Positions 41,624 through 50,630 of a stretch of 64,000 bases of DNA are shown piece after piece (position 1 is the stretch's first letter; each line of letters opens with the position of its first letter). Made by a program: the position numbers and the translations under genes. The DNA comes from Shinella sp. UYSO24. GTDB taxonomy: Bacteria; Pseudomonadota; Alphaproteobacteria; Rhizobiales; Rhizobiaceae. The stretch covers positions 186,001 through 250,000 of the forward strand of contig CABHNZ010000003.1 of assembly GCA_902167985.1 (NCBI GenBank). The letters are read 5' to 3'. Under the pieces are notes generated by a model. The model worked only from the letters and a program-made list of their open reading frames with translations. It had not been told where the DNA came from and did no database searches.

Positions 41624-41642
41624 GCCATGCGTTAAACGCATG
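41624..41642. promoter_or_regulatory. Palindrome ccatgcgtt-a-aacgcatgg
   Basis: 19-bp perfect inverted repeat between the DUF1127 terminator and the small-RNA hairpins. It could be a regulator site for the small RNA or an extra stem in a longer transcript; a related CATGCG/CGCATG hairpin occurs again at 42008-42030. Confidence 0.4.
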
Positions 41643-41680
41643 GAAAATTGGCGCGACAAATGCGCGCATGGCGCAAAAGC

Positions 41681-41710
41681 AAAACGCCGCCCGATGAAGG
41701 GCGGCGTTTT
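41681..41710. terminator. Bidirectional terminator after DUF1127 gene
   Basis: Perfect 12-bp stem AAAACGCCGCCC / GGGCGGCGTTTT around a 6-nt loop, 24 bp past the DUF1127 stop. On the minus strand it could end or attenuate the mRNA before the small-RNA segment, or act as a processing site. Confidence 0.85.
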
Positions 41711-41733
41711 GAAACGGATATCCGTAGGTTTAC

Positions 41734-41880
41734 TTAGCGGGTCGCCGCAGCACGTGCAACCGAGCGGATATCGCCGCGGTCGATGCCGAGATCGTTCAAT
41801 TCGCGAGTGCTCATACGCCCGAGTTCTGCGACGGTCTGACGATATTTGCGCCATGCATTGAAGGAACGCGCCATGCTCAT
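41734..41880 (-). CDS. DUF1127 small Arg-rich protein
   Basis: 48-residue protein reading MSMARSFNAWRKYRQTVAEL, then GRMSTRELNDLGIDRGDIRS and VARAAATR. The ELxxMSxRELxDLGIxRxDI core is the DUF1127 (YjiS-like) signature. ATG at 41880 has AAGGGG upstream. Small DUF1127 proteins are linked in Agrobacterium and Rhodobacter to RNA turnover and to stress, phosphate or carbon adaptation. It lies directly upstream of the cuckoo-type RNA on the same strand, so the two are likely one regulatory unit. Confidence 0.92.
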   Translation of the reverse strand: MSMARSFNAWRKYRQTVAELGRMSTRELNDLGIDRGDIRSVARAAATR

Positions 41881-42007
41881 GATGATCCCCTTTCCCTGGG
41901 ATTTCGGAGGGCTCTTCCCGGTAAATTCCGCCGGGCGCCTCGTCCGTATTCGATGAGCATCATGTAATATAGAAGCAGGATTTCAGGCAGGTGGGAAAGC
42001 ACAGCAC

Positions 42008-42030
42008 ACCCATGCGCTTGACGCATGGGT
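42008..42030. terminator. Hairpin downstream of crcB
   Basis: ACCCATGCG / CGCATGGGT stem with a 5-nt loop, just after the crcB stop on the minus strand. No U-run on that strand; the T's lie on the plus-strand side. Confidence 0.4.
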
Positions 42031-42037
42031 TTAGACA

Positions 42038-42421
42038 TCAGGCCGCCGCAACCATGCGGACCAGAGCGAGCCCGAGGAAGAAGCCAACCAGCGAGAGGGC
42101 AACGGAACCCACCATATAGGCCGCCGCAAAGCCCAGTTCTCCGCGCTGATAGAGCGTCACGATCTCCAGCGTGAAGCTGGAAAAGGTGGTGAAGCCGCCG
42201 AGAATGCCGGTTGCGAGGAAGAGCCGCCATTCTGCAGGCCAGCCGCTGCGCAGGGCAAAACTTTCAGCAACCATGGCCATCAGCATGGAGCCGAGGACAT
42301 TGATGCCGAACGTGCCGATCATGGCATTGGCGGGCGACAGAAAGCGCATGGCCCACATGCCTGCACCATAGCGGCAGGCTCCACCGATACCGGAGCCGAG
42401 AAAGACGATCAGGAAAGCCAT
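42038..42421 (-). CDS. crcB: Fluoride ion channel CrcB/FluC
   Basis: Small inner-membrane fluoride exporter working as a dual-topology dimer. 127 residues with four helices, including the family motifs GSGIGGACRYGAG, GTFGINVLGSMLMAM and GILGGFTTFSSFTLE. ATG at 42421 is chosen because it gives the normal N-terminus (MAFLIVFLGSGIGG) with AAGGG about 9 bp upstream. A fluoride aptamer lies about 100 bp upstream on the same strand, which independently supports both identity and regulation. Confidence 0.95.
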   Translation of the reverse strand: MAFLIVFLGSGIGGACRYGAGMWAMRFLSPANAMIGTFGINVLGSMLMAMVAESFALRSGWPAEWRLFLATGILGGFTTFSSFTLEIVTLYQRGELGFAAAYMVGSVALSLVGFFLGLALVRMVAAA

Positions 42422-42489
42422 CGATAACACCCTTTCAAAATGGCCAGGCCATGCAAGGGTGTGGAAGACAAGACGCGGTCCTGCAGCCA

Positions 42490-42508
42490 CGAGCCCTCAG
42501 GGCTCGTC
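42490..42508. promoter_or_regulatory. Hairpin between fluoride aptamer and crcB
   Basis: Perfect ACGAGCCC / GGGCTCGT stem with a 3-nt loop located 15 nt after the aptamer on the minus strand. It may form the expression platform, but lacks a U-run. Confidence 0.45.
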
Positions 42509-42522
42509 AAAGCCCAGGCCTT

Positions 42523-42607
42523 CAGGTTGCAGGAGCTATCAGCCGGAACCTTTTCAGCAGTCTTGCCGAAAGATGTTCTGGCGGTTGTCGGGAAGCTCCA
42601 TTCCCAT
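42523..42607 (-). promoter_or_regulatory. Fluoride riboswitch (crcB motif)
   Basis: Minus-strand RNA contains GATGGGAATGGAGCTTCCC, AACCGCC and GGCTGATAGCTCCTGCAACC in the order of the crcB-motif aptamer. Pairings present: GGGAA (plus coordinates 42601-42605 with 42590-42594), the GCC-x-GAAC stem with its partner at about 42541-42550, and the diagnostic pseudoknot GGAGCT (42594-42599) with AGCTCC (42532-42537). It precedes crcB by about 100 nt. Confidence 0.88.
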
Positions 42608-42680
42608 CACACGAACGAAGCCTTAGCGACGGCCCCGATCGACGTCAAGGCCATCGCTGCGGTAGCCGTTACACGCCGGC

Positions 42681-43939
42681 TCAGCCGGCCAGAGCAAGCG
42701 CGGCAAGCGACAACAACAGCGCCGGCAGCATGACGACGATGCCGACCTTGAGAAAATCCCAAGCTCCCATGTAGAGCCCTTCCCGTCTCAGCGCGGCAAG
42801 CCAGAGAATGGTGGCAAGCGAACCGGTCACGGAGAGATTAGGACCGAGGTCGATGGCGATCAGCACCGCACCCGCGACGCTATCGGGCACGCCCGCCGCC
42901 TGCACCGCGCTGCCGGCCAGGAGGCCGGCCGGCAGGTTGTTGACCAGATTGGCGACGAGCGCCACGGCCACGCCCGAGAACCCGATCGCTTGCGCCTGCG
43001 ACTGCGTTGCCATTCTCGCCAGTTCACTGGCGATCATGCCGGTGAGCCCGGTCCGATCGAGCGCCTCGACGATGACGAAGAGGCCGCCGACCAGCGGCAG
43101 CACACTCCAGCTGACGCCTCGGATCGTCTCGACCGGGCTCTGCCTTGTCAGCGCAAGCACGATCGCGGTCGTTGCAACACCGGCAATGAAAGTGGGCAGG
43201 CCGAGATGGGCATTCAGCGCGGAAGCAGCCACCAGCACGATCGCCGTTAGAAGCAGCCCGAGCCCGGCCAGCAGCGCGCTGCGCTCAAGCCGCGGCAGCG
43301 GCACATCACGGGCGACGGTATCCTGCGCAAGCACCCGACGCTGGGTGAGATAGAGGCTGATGAAGGTCACGACGACGGCGACTACGGCGGGCACGGCGAA
43401 AGTCGTAAGCCAGCGGTCGAGCGGCGGCATGTCGCCGCCGGCAAAGATCACCAGATTGGCGGGATTGGAAATCGGCAATACGAAGCTCGCCGCATTGGCA
43501 ATGAAGGCGCAGACGAGCAGATAGGGCATCGGATCCCTGACCTTCGCAGCCTTGCAGGCAGCATAGACCGCCGGTGTCAGCACGACAGCCGTCGCATCAT
43601 TGGACAGGAAAACCGTGACGACCGTTCCGACCACATAGATCATCACGAAGAGGCGGGTCGGCGAGCCCTTGGCAGCAGCCGTCGCAATCGCCGCGACCCA
43701 GTCGAAGAAGCCTTCGCGGCGCGCAAGCTCCGATAGCAGCATCATGCCGATGAGGAAGAGATAGACGTCGAAACCTTTCATCACGCCGGCCCTGACATCA
43801 TCGAGGCCGATCGTGCCGAAAAGGAGCAGCAGAAGGCGCCGGCCACGGCCCATATGGCCTCCGGCAGCCGCATCGGTCGAAAGACGATAGCGAGCGCCGT
43901 CAGGGCGGCGATAGTCCAGGTAATTGTCGCTGGGGTCAT
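42681..43939 (-). CDS. ArsB/NhaD-family anion permease (frameshifted)
   Basis: Polytopic membrane transporter of the ion-transporter superfamily, most like arsenite/antimonite exporter ArsB. About 419 residues restored, with FLSNDATAVVLTPAVYAACKAAKV, ANAASFVLPISNPANLVIF and NNLPAGLLAGSAVQAAGVPD as family landmarks. The N-terminus (MTPATITWTIAALTALAIVFRP) is separated from the rest by one lost base near 43835. No arsR, arsC or arsenite-related gene is adjacent, so arsenite as substrate is an inference from similarity. It is upstream of the fluoride aptamer and crcB on the same strand. Confidence 0.8.
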
Positions 43940-44245
43940 GCGGCTGCGATCATGAGGCGGGTCCCGGAGGAAGGCTGATGTCATTGCGCCGATGACCGAC
44001 GCGACGGCGAGATGTAGCAGCCCATCGGATCGCGGCAAGATGGCAGCCGGCAATTATGCACGCTGCGGGCCATCGCTGGCCTAAACCAAGAGACCAACCG
44101 AGAGGCAGCGACAGGCGAACCACCGCCTCCGTCGGAAAGGCTAACCCGGGGCTCACGCTCCGTGCGCCACCGCATTTCGGCCATATCCACTTGTCACGTT
44201 TTCCTCTTTGAGCCGATCACCAAATCATTTCGGGAGCCGGTCCCC
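43940..44245. other. Intergenic between ArsB-like permease and GH5 gene
   Basis: 306 bp between divergent genes. No gene or clear operator was recognised. Confidence 0.4.
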
Positions 44246-45267
44246 ATGCGTCTGCACTCTTTCGCGATCTCCTGCCTTGCCGCTTTTGCCGCCCTCATCG
44301 TCCCCCTGATCCCGGCACATGCCTCCGCTGCCGAGGCAAAACGGTAACGCTTGGCCGCGGGGTCAATGTTCTGGGATATGATCCGATCTGGAAAGATCCA
44401 GCCAAGGCCCGCTTCAAGCCTCGCTATTACAAGATGCTGCATGACAGCGGCTTTCAGACGATCCGCGTCAACCTGCATGCCTTTGCCTCCATGGGGGACA
44501 ACGGCACGCTCGATCCGCAATGGCTGAAAACACTCGATACAGTCGTAAGGCAGGCAACATCGGCAGGTCTCAATGTCATACTTGATGAACACGACTACCG
44601 GTTCTGCCAGGAGGACGTGGCATCATGCCGGGAAAAACTGCTCGCCTTCTGGCGCCAGATCGGCCCGCGCTACAAGGAGGCCCCGGCCAGCGTTCTCTTC
44701 GAAATCCTCAACGAGCCGCATGGTGCGCTGACGGCCGAGAAGTGGAACAGTCTCTTTGCCGAGGCGCTTGCCGTCGTACGCAAGGATAATCCGCACCGCG
44801 ACGTCATTGTCGGCCCGGCCAATTACAATAATTTTCGGTCGCTCGAAAAGCTGAACCTGCCCGCCAACGACCGGCACCTCATCGTCACCGTGCATTATTA
44901 CGATCCCTTCCCCTTCACCCATCAGGGCGCCACGTGGACGACACCGAGCCGCAAGGATCTTCTCGGCGTGAGATGGGGCAGCGATGCCGACCACAAGGCA
45001 ATCGAGAAGGATTTCGACAGGATCGCCGAATGGGCGAAAACGCATGACCGGCCTATCCTGCTCGGCGAGTTCGGCGCCTATGACAAGGGCGACATGAGCG
45101 ACCGCGCCGCATGGACTGCAGCCGTTGCGCGCGCGGCCGAGAGCCATGGCTTCGGCTGGACCTATTGGCAGTTCGACAGCGATTTCACGCTCTATCGCTC
45201 AGATCGGCAGGAATGGGTGGAGCCGATCTACTCGGCTCTCATTCCCGGCGGCAAGCCTGCTCCGTGA
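44246..45267 (+). CDS. Glycoside hydrolase family 5 (endoglucanase-like), frameshifted
   Basis: Secreted retaining glycosidase. A Sec signal peptide (SFAISCLAAFAALIVPLIPAHA) is followed by the (beta/alpha)8 barrel. Catalytic residues are the acid/base Glu in EILNEPHG and the nucleophile Glu in LLGEFGAYDKG; other landmarks are TIRVNLHAF, VTVHYYDPFPFTHQG and FGWTYWQFDSDF. One base lost in the AAAA at 44338-44342 breaks the frame just after the signal peptide. The restored length is about 340 residues. The substrate may be cellulose or another beta-glucan, perhaps the cell's own exopolysaccharide; not resolvable here. It converges with the chromate transporter genes with 1 bp between. Confidence 0.88.
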
Positions 45268-45268
45268 A

Positions 45269-45798
45269 TCAGGTCTGTCCGAAGCCGCTCAGGCCAACAA
45301 CTGCGCCGAAGGCCAGCACATAGAGCGGATGGATCCGGCTGCGCGTCAGAACCACCGTGCTGATCGCGGCGATTGCGCCCAGAACCCAGCCCTGCACCGA
45401 CGCCATGGTGATGATCACGGCACTCGCCGCGACGAGACCGGCGGTCATCGGCACCAGACCGGCCTGCACGATGCGCCGCCAGGGCTTGTCCTTGAAGCGG
45501 TTCCACAGATTGACGACGAATAGGTGATGATCGAGGACGGGCCGAACTTTGCGAAAGATGTGACGAGCAGTCCGCCCCATCCCGCGATATGCCAGCCGAC
45601 CAGCGGCACGACCATCAGATTAGGCCCCGGGGCAGCCTGCGCCAGTGCAAAGAGCGCGCCGAACTCCTGCGCCGTCATCCAGTGATGAACATCGACGATC
45701 TGCCGGTGCATTTCCGGCAGGATGGAATTGCCGCCGCCGAAGGCCACGAGCGAAAGCTGGGTGAAGATGACGGCAAGCGTAATCAGCGTGGCGCTCAC
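45269..45798 (-). CDS. Chromate transporter CHR, C-terminal-type subunit (frameshifted)
   Basis: Short-chain chromate/anion transporter subunit, about 176 residues. The N-terminus MSATLITLAVIFTQLSLVAFGGGNSILPEMHRQIV has the FGGG motif, and ALAQAAPGPNLMVVPLVGWHIAG is the family's second landmark. One lost base near 45535 interrupts the protein; downstream the frame reads LFVVNLWNRFKDKPWRRIVQAGLVPMTAGLV. The GTG start overlaps the stop of the partner gene. Pairs of short CHR proteins act together as the two halves of the long ChrA. Confidence 0.85.
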
Positions 45799-46443
45799 TG
45801 GTCAGCCCTCCCGGCTTCAACCTTGTTGCTCGCCGCCTTCCCCGAGGCAGCAGCACCGTTCGTGCCTTCCGGTATTCGAAAAGCCACGTCACCAGAACGC
45901 TGACGGCGCCGAGCACCAGCATGGTGCTGACGAGCGGCAGACCGAGAATGGCGATGGCGACAAACAGATGGAGGCGATGACCACCGCAACAGGCCGTTTG
46001 CGCAGCGGCCAGACGATCTTGATCGCCATCGAAAGCAAGAGGCCCGCAGCAGCTGCCGCCAAGCCGGCGAACATATGCTCGACGCGCGGATCGCTGCTGA
46101 ACTGGTCGTAAATGACCCCAAGCCCGATGACGATGGCCGTTGGCGCGACGATCAGGCCAAGAAGCGCCGAAAAGGCTCCGATCGCGCCATGGAACTTCGA
46201 GCCGATCGCCACCGACATGTTGATGATATTGCCGCCCGGCAGGAACTGGCACAGGCCGAGCAATTCGGTGAATTCATCCCCCGTCATCCACCGGCGGTCC
46301 TCGACGACCATGCGTCGTGCAAGCGGCAGAACGCCGCCGAACCCCATGAGGCCAAGGTTGAAGAAGCCGATGAAAAGAGCAGCGACGGTTGGGCTTTCCC
46401 GTTGCGGCAGGGTGGCGGTTGCAAGTGGCGGCATGGCATTCAT
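45795..46443 (-). CDS. Chromate transporter CHR, N-terminal-type subunit (two frameshifts)
   Basis: First of the two CHR subunits. Landmarks are FIGFFNLGLMGFGGVLPLARRMVVE, ELLGLCQFLPGGNIINMSVAIGSKFHG and GLLLSMAIKIVWPL. Breaks lie near 45975 and 45860, one base lost each, restoring about 216 residues that end VEAGRADQ with the TGA overlapping the next start. It is divergent from a LysR gene across a region containing dyad symmetry, the usual arrangement for a regulated exporter. Confidence 0.85.
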
Positions 46444-46623
46444 GGCAAGACGATCTCTGGTGGCGATGCGGGCTTCGTCACAGGAAATGAGCCCTCCGGC
46501 AGCCTTTTCGGCTCGATCTGAGGTCGGATATGGCCAGAGATGAGCAAGGCGAAGGCGGCGACGCGGTGAACGGATCAGCCTGCAACGCCCATAGGCTACG
46601 CCGAACTGTCACAAAGGTCCAAT

Positions 46624-46659
46624 ATATGGATAATGTAAAATCCATATGCTAAACATATG
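46624..46659. promoter_or_regulatory. Operator-like dyad between chromate transporter and LysR gene
   Basis: ATATGGA (46624-46630) and TCCATAT (46641-46647) form an inverted repeat with 10-bp spacing; CATATG recurs at 46643-46648 and 46654-46659. The site lies immediately upstream of the LysR start and is A/T-rich, as expected of a LysR autoregulatory operator. Confidence 0.55.
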
Positions 46660-46661
46660 CC

Positions 46662-47597
46662 ATGATCGAACTTCGCCATCTTCGCTATGCCGTCGCCGTT
46701 GCCGATGAGGGGCACATTACCCGCGCGGCCGAACGGCTCGGCATCCAGCAGCCACCACTCAGCCAGCAGATCGCCAAGCTGGAGACGATTGTCGGGGCGC
46801 CGCTTTTCACCCGCCTGCCACGTGGCGTGGAACTGACCGACGCCGGGCGGATTTTCGTGGAACGCGCCCGCGGCATCCTCGGCGATGTCGAGCTTGCCGT
46901 CGAGGCCGCGCGGCGGCATGCGCTGGGCGAACAGGGGAGGCTTGCGATCGGACTGACCAGTTCCTCGGCCTTCCACCCGCTGATCACCTCTGCCATTCGC
47001 GTGCTGGGGGAGACGTCGCCGGAGGTGACGATCACGCTTGAGGAGACCAATACGCCCTCACTCGTCGCCGACATGCATGCGGGTCTGGTCGATGTCGCCT
47101 TCGTCCGCTCGCCGCGCAGGGAGGAGATCGGCCTGACGATCTCGCGTATTCTCGACGAGGACATGCTGGTCGCCCTGCCGGAGAGGCACCCGCTGGCACT
47201 GGCCGCCGGTGGATCGCAGCAACCGATCCCGCTGTCGCAGCTCGCCAACGAGGCGTTCATCCTCTATCGCCGCCCGACTGGACCCGGCCTCTATGACGGG
47301 ATCATCGCGGCCTGCCTTGCGGCCGGCTTCAGCCCGAATGTGCGCCATGAAGCGCCGCGGCTCCTATCGACACTCGGCCTTGTGGCGGCAGGTCTCGGCA
47401 TTTCCATCATTCCCGCCTCGATGGCACAGCTTGGCACGATGGGCGTCGCCTATCTGCCACTCGATACCGGCAATGACCTGACCGCGCCGCTCTATCTGGC
47501 GCATCGCAGCGGACGGCCAAGCGGCCCGCTGCGACTGTTTCTCGAGATCATTGCCCGTGACAGCCGAGCCTATGCGAGGCGTCCCGCACAGCCGTGA
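46662..47597 (+). CDS. LysR-family regulator, divergent from chromate transporter
   Basis: 311 residues. HTH: ELRHLRYAVAVADEGHITRAAERLGIQQPPLSQQIAKLE, with the QPPLSQQI recognition helix typical of the BenM/CatM-like branch. The effector domain (about 90-300) is complete, ending with LFLEIIARDSRAYARRPAQ. Start at ATG 46662 just after the dyad repeats. Position argues that it controls the CHR pair, but the ligand is unknown; BenM-like regulators often sense small organic acids. Confidence 0.92.
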   Translation: MIELRHLRYAVAVADEGHITRAAERLGIQQPPLSQQIAKLETIVGAPLFTRLPRGVELTDAGRIFVERARGILGDVELAVEAARRHALGEQGRLAIGLTSSSAFHPLITSAIRVLGETSPEVTITLEETNTPSLVADMHAGLVDVAFVRSPRREEIGLTISRILDEDMLVALPERHPLALAAGGSQQPIPLSQLANEAFILYRRPTGPGLYDGIIAACLAAGFSPNVRHEAPRLLSTLGLVAAGLGISIIPASMAQLGTMGVAYLPLDTGNDLTAPLYLAHRSGRPSGPLRLFLEIIARDSRAYARRPAQP

Positions 47598-47623
47598 CAT
47601 GACGACCGATCGGCGAATGTCGA

Positions 47624-48576
47624 TCAGTTGATCGTGGTCGGCGGTTTTTCGCCGGCGATATGGGCTGCAACATTGACGAGAACGAGATCGCCCATGGCCA
47701 TGCGCGTCTCGATCGTCGCGCTCGCCTGATGCGGCATCAGAACCGTATTCGGCGCGGAGAAGAAATCCTCGCGGATATTCGGCTCGTTGACGAAGACGTC
47801 GAGGCCGGCGCCGGCAATCGTGCCGTCGTTCAGCGCCGCAAGCAGAGCATCCTCGTCAACCACCGCGCCGCGCGCGATGTTGATCAGAAAGCCCTTTGGC
47901 CCGAGAGCCTTCAGCATCTCGGTATTGACGAGCTTCTGCGTCTGCGCGCTCGCGGCAATGCAGATGACGAGAATGTCGCTTTCCTGCGCCAGCGTCATCG
48001 GCGAGGCTGCGGGCGTCCAGTCCACATCCGTCACGGCCGAACGGTTCCAATAGGAAATATCCATGCCGAAGGCTTCGGCGCGGCGACCAAAGGCCTTGCC
48101 GATCTGCCCGAGACCGAGAATGCCGACACGCTTTCCTTTGGGCGCAGTGCCGAGCGGAAATGCTTCCCTGGCCCACTTTCCTGCGCGCACGAAGCATCGC
48201 CCTTCGCCACCTGCCTCAGAAGATCAAGGAGCAGCGCAATGCCGAGATCGGCAACGTCATCGGTGAGCACGCCGGCGGTGATCGCCACGTCGATATTGCG
48301 CTCACGCGCGAATTTCAGGTCGATCCGGTCGGTACCGACACCATTGACCGCAATCACGCCGAGGGCCGGCAGCTTTTCCATCCATTCGTTCGAAAGGCCC
48401 GTACCGCCGCCGGTGACGACGGCGCGGATTTTCGGCAATGCCGCCTCGATAGACTGCGCCTGCGACGGATCGAACAATCGGTGAACCGTATAGAGTTCAT
48501 CCAACCGGTCTTCGAAAACCGTCATCATCGGTTCGACGAGCAGGATATCTGGCTTCATGTCTGCAACAACCTTCAT
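47624..48576 (-). CDS. D-2-hydroxyacid dehydrogenase (glyoxylate/hydroxypyruvate reductase-like), frameshifted
   Basis: NAD(P)-dependent reductase of 2-oxo acids. Motifs: Rossmann GILGLGQIGKAFGRRAEAFG, the catalytic Arg in NIARGAVVDEDALL, Glu in FVNEPNI and His in LMPHQASAT. The N-terminal catalytic part ends GVLTDDVADLGIALLLDLLRQ. One base lost near 48190 splits the gene; the restored length is about 317 residues. ATG at 48576 or 48558 could be the start. It is monocistronic between LysR and mod genes; substrate preference among glyoxylate, hydroxypyruvate and 2-ketogluconate cannot be told. Confidence 0.88.
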
Positions 48577-48762
48577 ATCTCAAATCACTTGCAACAGCCG
48601 GGGAAATCAACCGAGGGCCCGACCGGATAATCGCCGCTTCGAACCGCCTTCCTCTGATGGCAGCGCAATACGGCGAGACCTTTGTTGGCCAGATCGCCGG
48701 GAGTGTCCAGACCTTGCGTGACAATTTGCCGAAAGCCTGCCCTGAGGCCGGCAAGGCGATGG

Positions 48763-49848
48763 TCAGCGTTCGAGCGCAACCGTCTTGACCACGGCGAAGA
48801 CCGCAAGATCGGGCTGCAGTCCCAGCCGTTCGGAGGATAGCGACGTGATCCGCGACAGGATGGTATCCGTGCCGCAGGCGATCCTCACCCGCATCATGCC
48901 CTCGCCGTCGGGCTCCAGCGCCGCAATGCGGCCCTCAAGGATGTTGAGCGCGCTCAACCCTTCCGGCCGCCGGGTGGCGACCATCACATCCCGTTCGGGA
49001 ATATGCAGGCGAACGATCTTGCCCGGCTCGCTCTCGACGTTGGGCAGGGTGATGAACGACGACGATAGTTTGACGGTCACAAGCCGGTGGGCATGATCGA
49101 CGGTCTCGACACGGCCAGACAGGAAGGCGCCGGCCTCCCGGCGCTCGCCGGCAAGAAAGGACGTGCTGCTCAGAACGTCCGAAGGTGCGCCGAGAGCCGC
49201 GACTTTGCCGTCCCGCATCATCACCACGCGATCGGCAAGCCTCGCCACCTCCTGCACGGAATGGCTGACATAGACGATCGGTGTCTCCGTCTCGTCGCGA
49301 AGGCGCTCCAGATAGGGCAGGATTTCGGCCTTCCGCTCCTCGTCAAGGGCCGCCAGGGGTTCATCCATCAGCAAGAGCCGCGGCGACGAAAGAAGCGCGC
49401 GACCAATCGCGACCCGCTGCTTCTCCCCGCCGGAGAGGTGCGACGGTCGTCTATCAAGCAGATGATCGATGCCGAGCAGGTCAACGACCCGATCGTACTC
49501 GCCGGCTGCGGCAGCAGATGCGGCACCGTGGCGCCCGGCGAACCACCCGCCGTACTTAAGGTTCTGGTGAACGCTCAGATGCGGGAAAAGCCGCGCTTCC
49601 TGAAACACATATCCGAAGCGGCGACGGTGTTTTGGCACGAAGGTGCGCGACCGCGTATCGACCAGCACGTCACCATCAATGACGAGCCGACCGTGATCCG
49701 GTCGCGAAAGCCCGGCGATCATGCGGATGAGCGAGGTCTTGCCCGAGCCCGAGCGGCCGAAGAGCGCGGTCACGCCGCCCTCTGCCGTGAAGCCGGCATC
49801 AAGCTCAAATGCACCCAGCCGATGCTTTGCCTCGACGATCAGGGTCAT
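48763..49848 (-). CDS. modC: Molybdate ABC transporter ATP-binding protein
   Basis: ATPase of the molybdate importer. Walker [10 protein letters not shown], signature [16 protein letters not shown], Walker [17 protein letters not shown] and the ModC hallmark [22 protein letters not shown] are intact. The C-terminal 120 residues form a Mop/TOBE oxyanion-binding domain ([20 protein letters not shown]). 361 residues, normal length. Overlaps the modB stop by 4 bp; last gene of modABC. Confidence 0.96.
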   Translation of the reverse strand: MTLIVEAKHRLGAFELDAGFTAEGGVTALFGRSGSGKTSLIRMIAGLSRPDHGRLVIDGDVLVDTRSRTFVPKHRRRFGYVFQEARLFPHLSVHQNLKYGGWFAGRHGAASAAAAGEYDRVVDLLGIDHLLDRRPSHLSGGEKQRVAIGRALLSSPRLLLMDEPLAALDEERKAEILPYLERLRDETETPIVYVSHSVQEVARLADRVVMMRDGKVAALGAPSDVLSSTSFLAGERREAGAFLSGRVETVDHAHRLVTVKLSSSFITLPNVESEPGKIVRLHIPERDVMVATRRPEGLSALNILEGRIAALEPDGEGMMRVRIACGTDTILSRITSLSSERLGLQPDLAVFAVVKTVALER

Positions 49849-50545
49849 TCGATATTCACCCTGCGGCCGACGAGGTGAGCGAGAAATTCCGAGGCCAGAA
49901 GCGCTGCGAAGGATATGGCGATGGCGACCAGGGTCAGGCGCATGGCGCCGACATCGCCACCCGGCACCTGCGTGAACGTGTAGATCGCCGCAGACAGCGT
50001 CTGGGTCTCCCCTGGAATGTTGGAAACGAAGGTGATCGTCGCGCCGAACTCACCCATGGCCTTGGCGAAACAGAGGATCATGCCGGCAATGATGCCCGGC
50101 AGGATAAGCGGCAGGGTGACGGTCAAAAAGACGAAGATTGGGCTGGCACCGAGCGTTCCGGCAGCCTCCTCCAGCTTGCGATCGACGCTTTCGATCGACA
50201 GGCGGATCGAACGTACCATCAGCGGAAAGCCCATGACCCCGCAGGCAAGCGCCGCACCCGTCCAGCGGAACGAAAAGACGATCCCGAGATATTCGGACAG
50301 AAAGGCGCCGATCACGCCGCGCCGGCCGAAGAGGATGAGGAGCAGAAAACCTGTGACGACGGGCGGGAGGATGAGCGGCATATGGACGAGACCGTTGAGG
50401 ATCGACTTGCCCCAGAACTTGCCTCGCGCCAGAAGATAGCGACCAGGATGCCGAAAGGCAGGCTGACGACCATGGCGACCGCCGAGACCCACAGGCTGAG
50501 CCTTATCGCCACCCATTCGTCATCGCTCAATGTCAGCCAGTCCAA
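49845..50545 (-). CDS. modB: Molybdate ABC transporter permease (frameshifted)
   Basis: Inner-membrane channel of the molybdate importer, about 233 residues restored. It begins [38 protein letters not shown], continues after one lost base near 50440 as [32 protein letters not shown], and contains the EAA-type loop ([25 protein letters not shown]). The [20 protein letters not shown] segment is diagnostic of ModB. TTG at 50545 is the preferred start because GGGGA is close upstream and no ATG lies at the right place. Confidence 0.92.
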
Positions 50546-50584
50546 ACCCGTCCCCGATCCCTGACGCCCGTGATTGCCACACGA

Positions 50585-50606
50585 AAACGGCTCCCGACAT
50601 GTCGGG
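50585..50606 (-). terminator. Palindromic hairpin between modA and modB
   Basis: Perfect GCTCCCGACA / TGTCGGGAGC palindrome followed on the minus strand by CGTTTTC, 25 bp after the modA stop. It could attenuate expression of modBC relative to modA, common when the binding protein is needed in excess. Confidence 0.6.
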
Positions 50607-50630
50607 AGCGTCCGCAACCATTAAGGCTGC

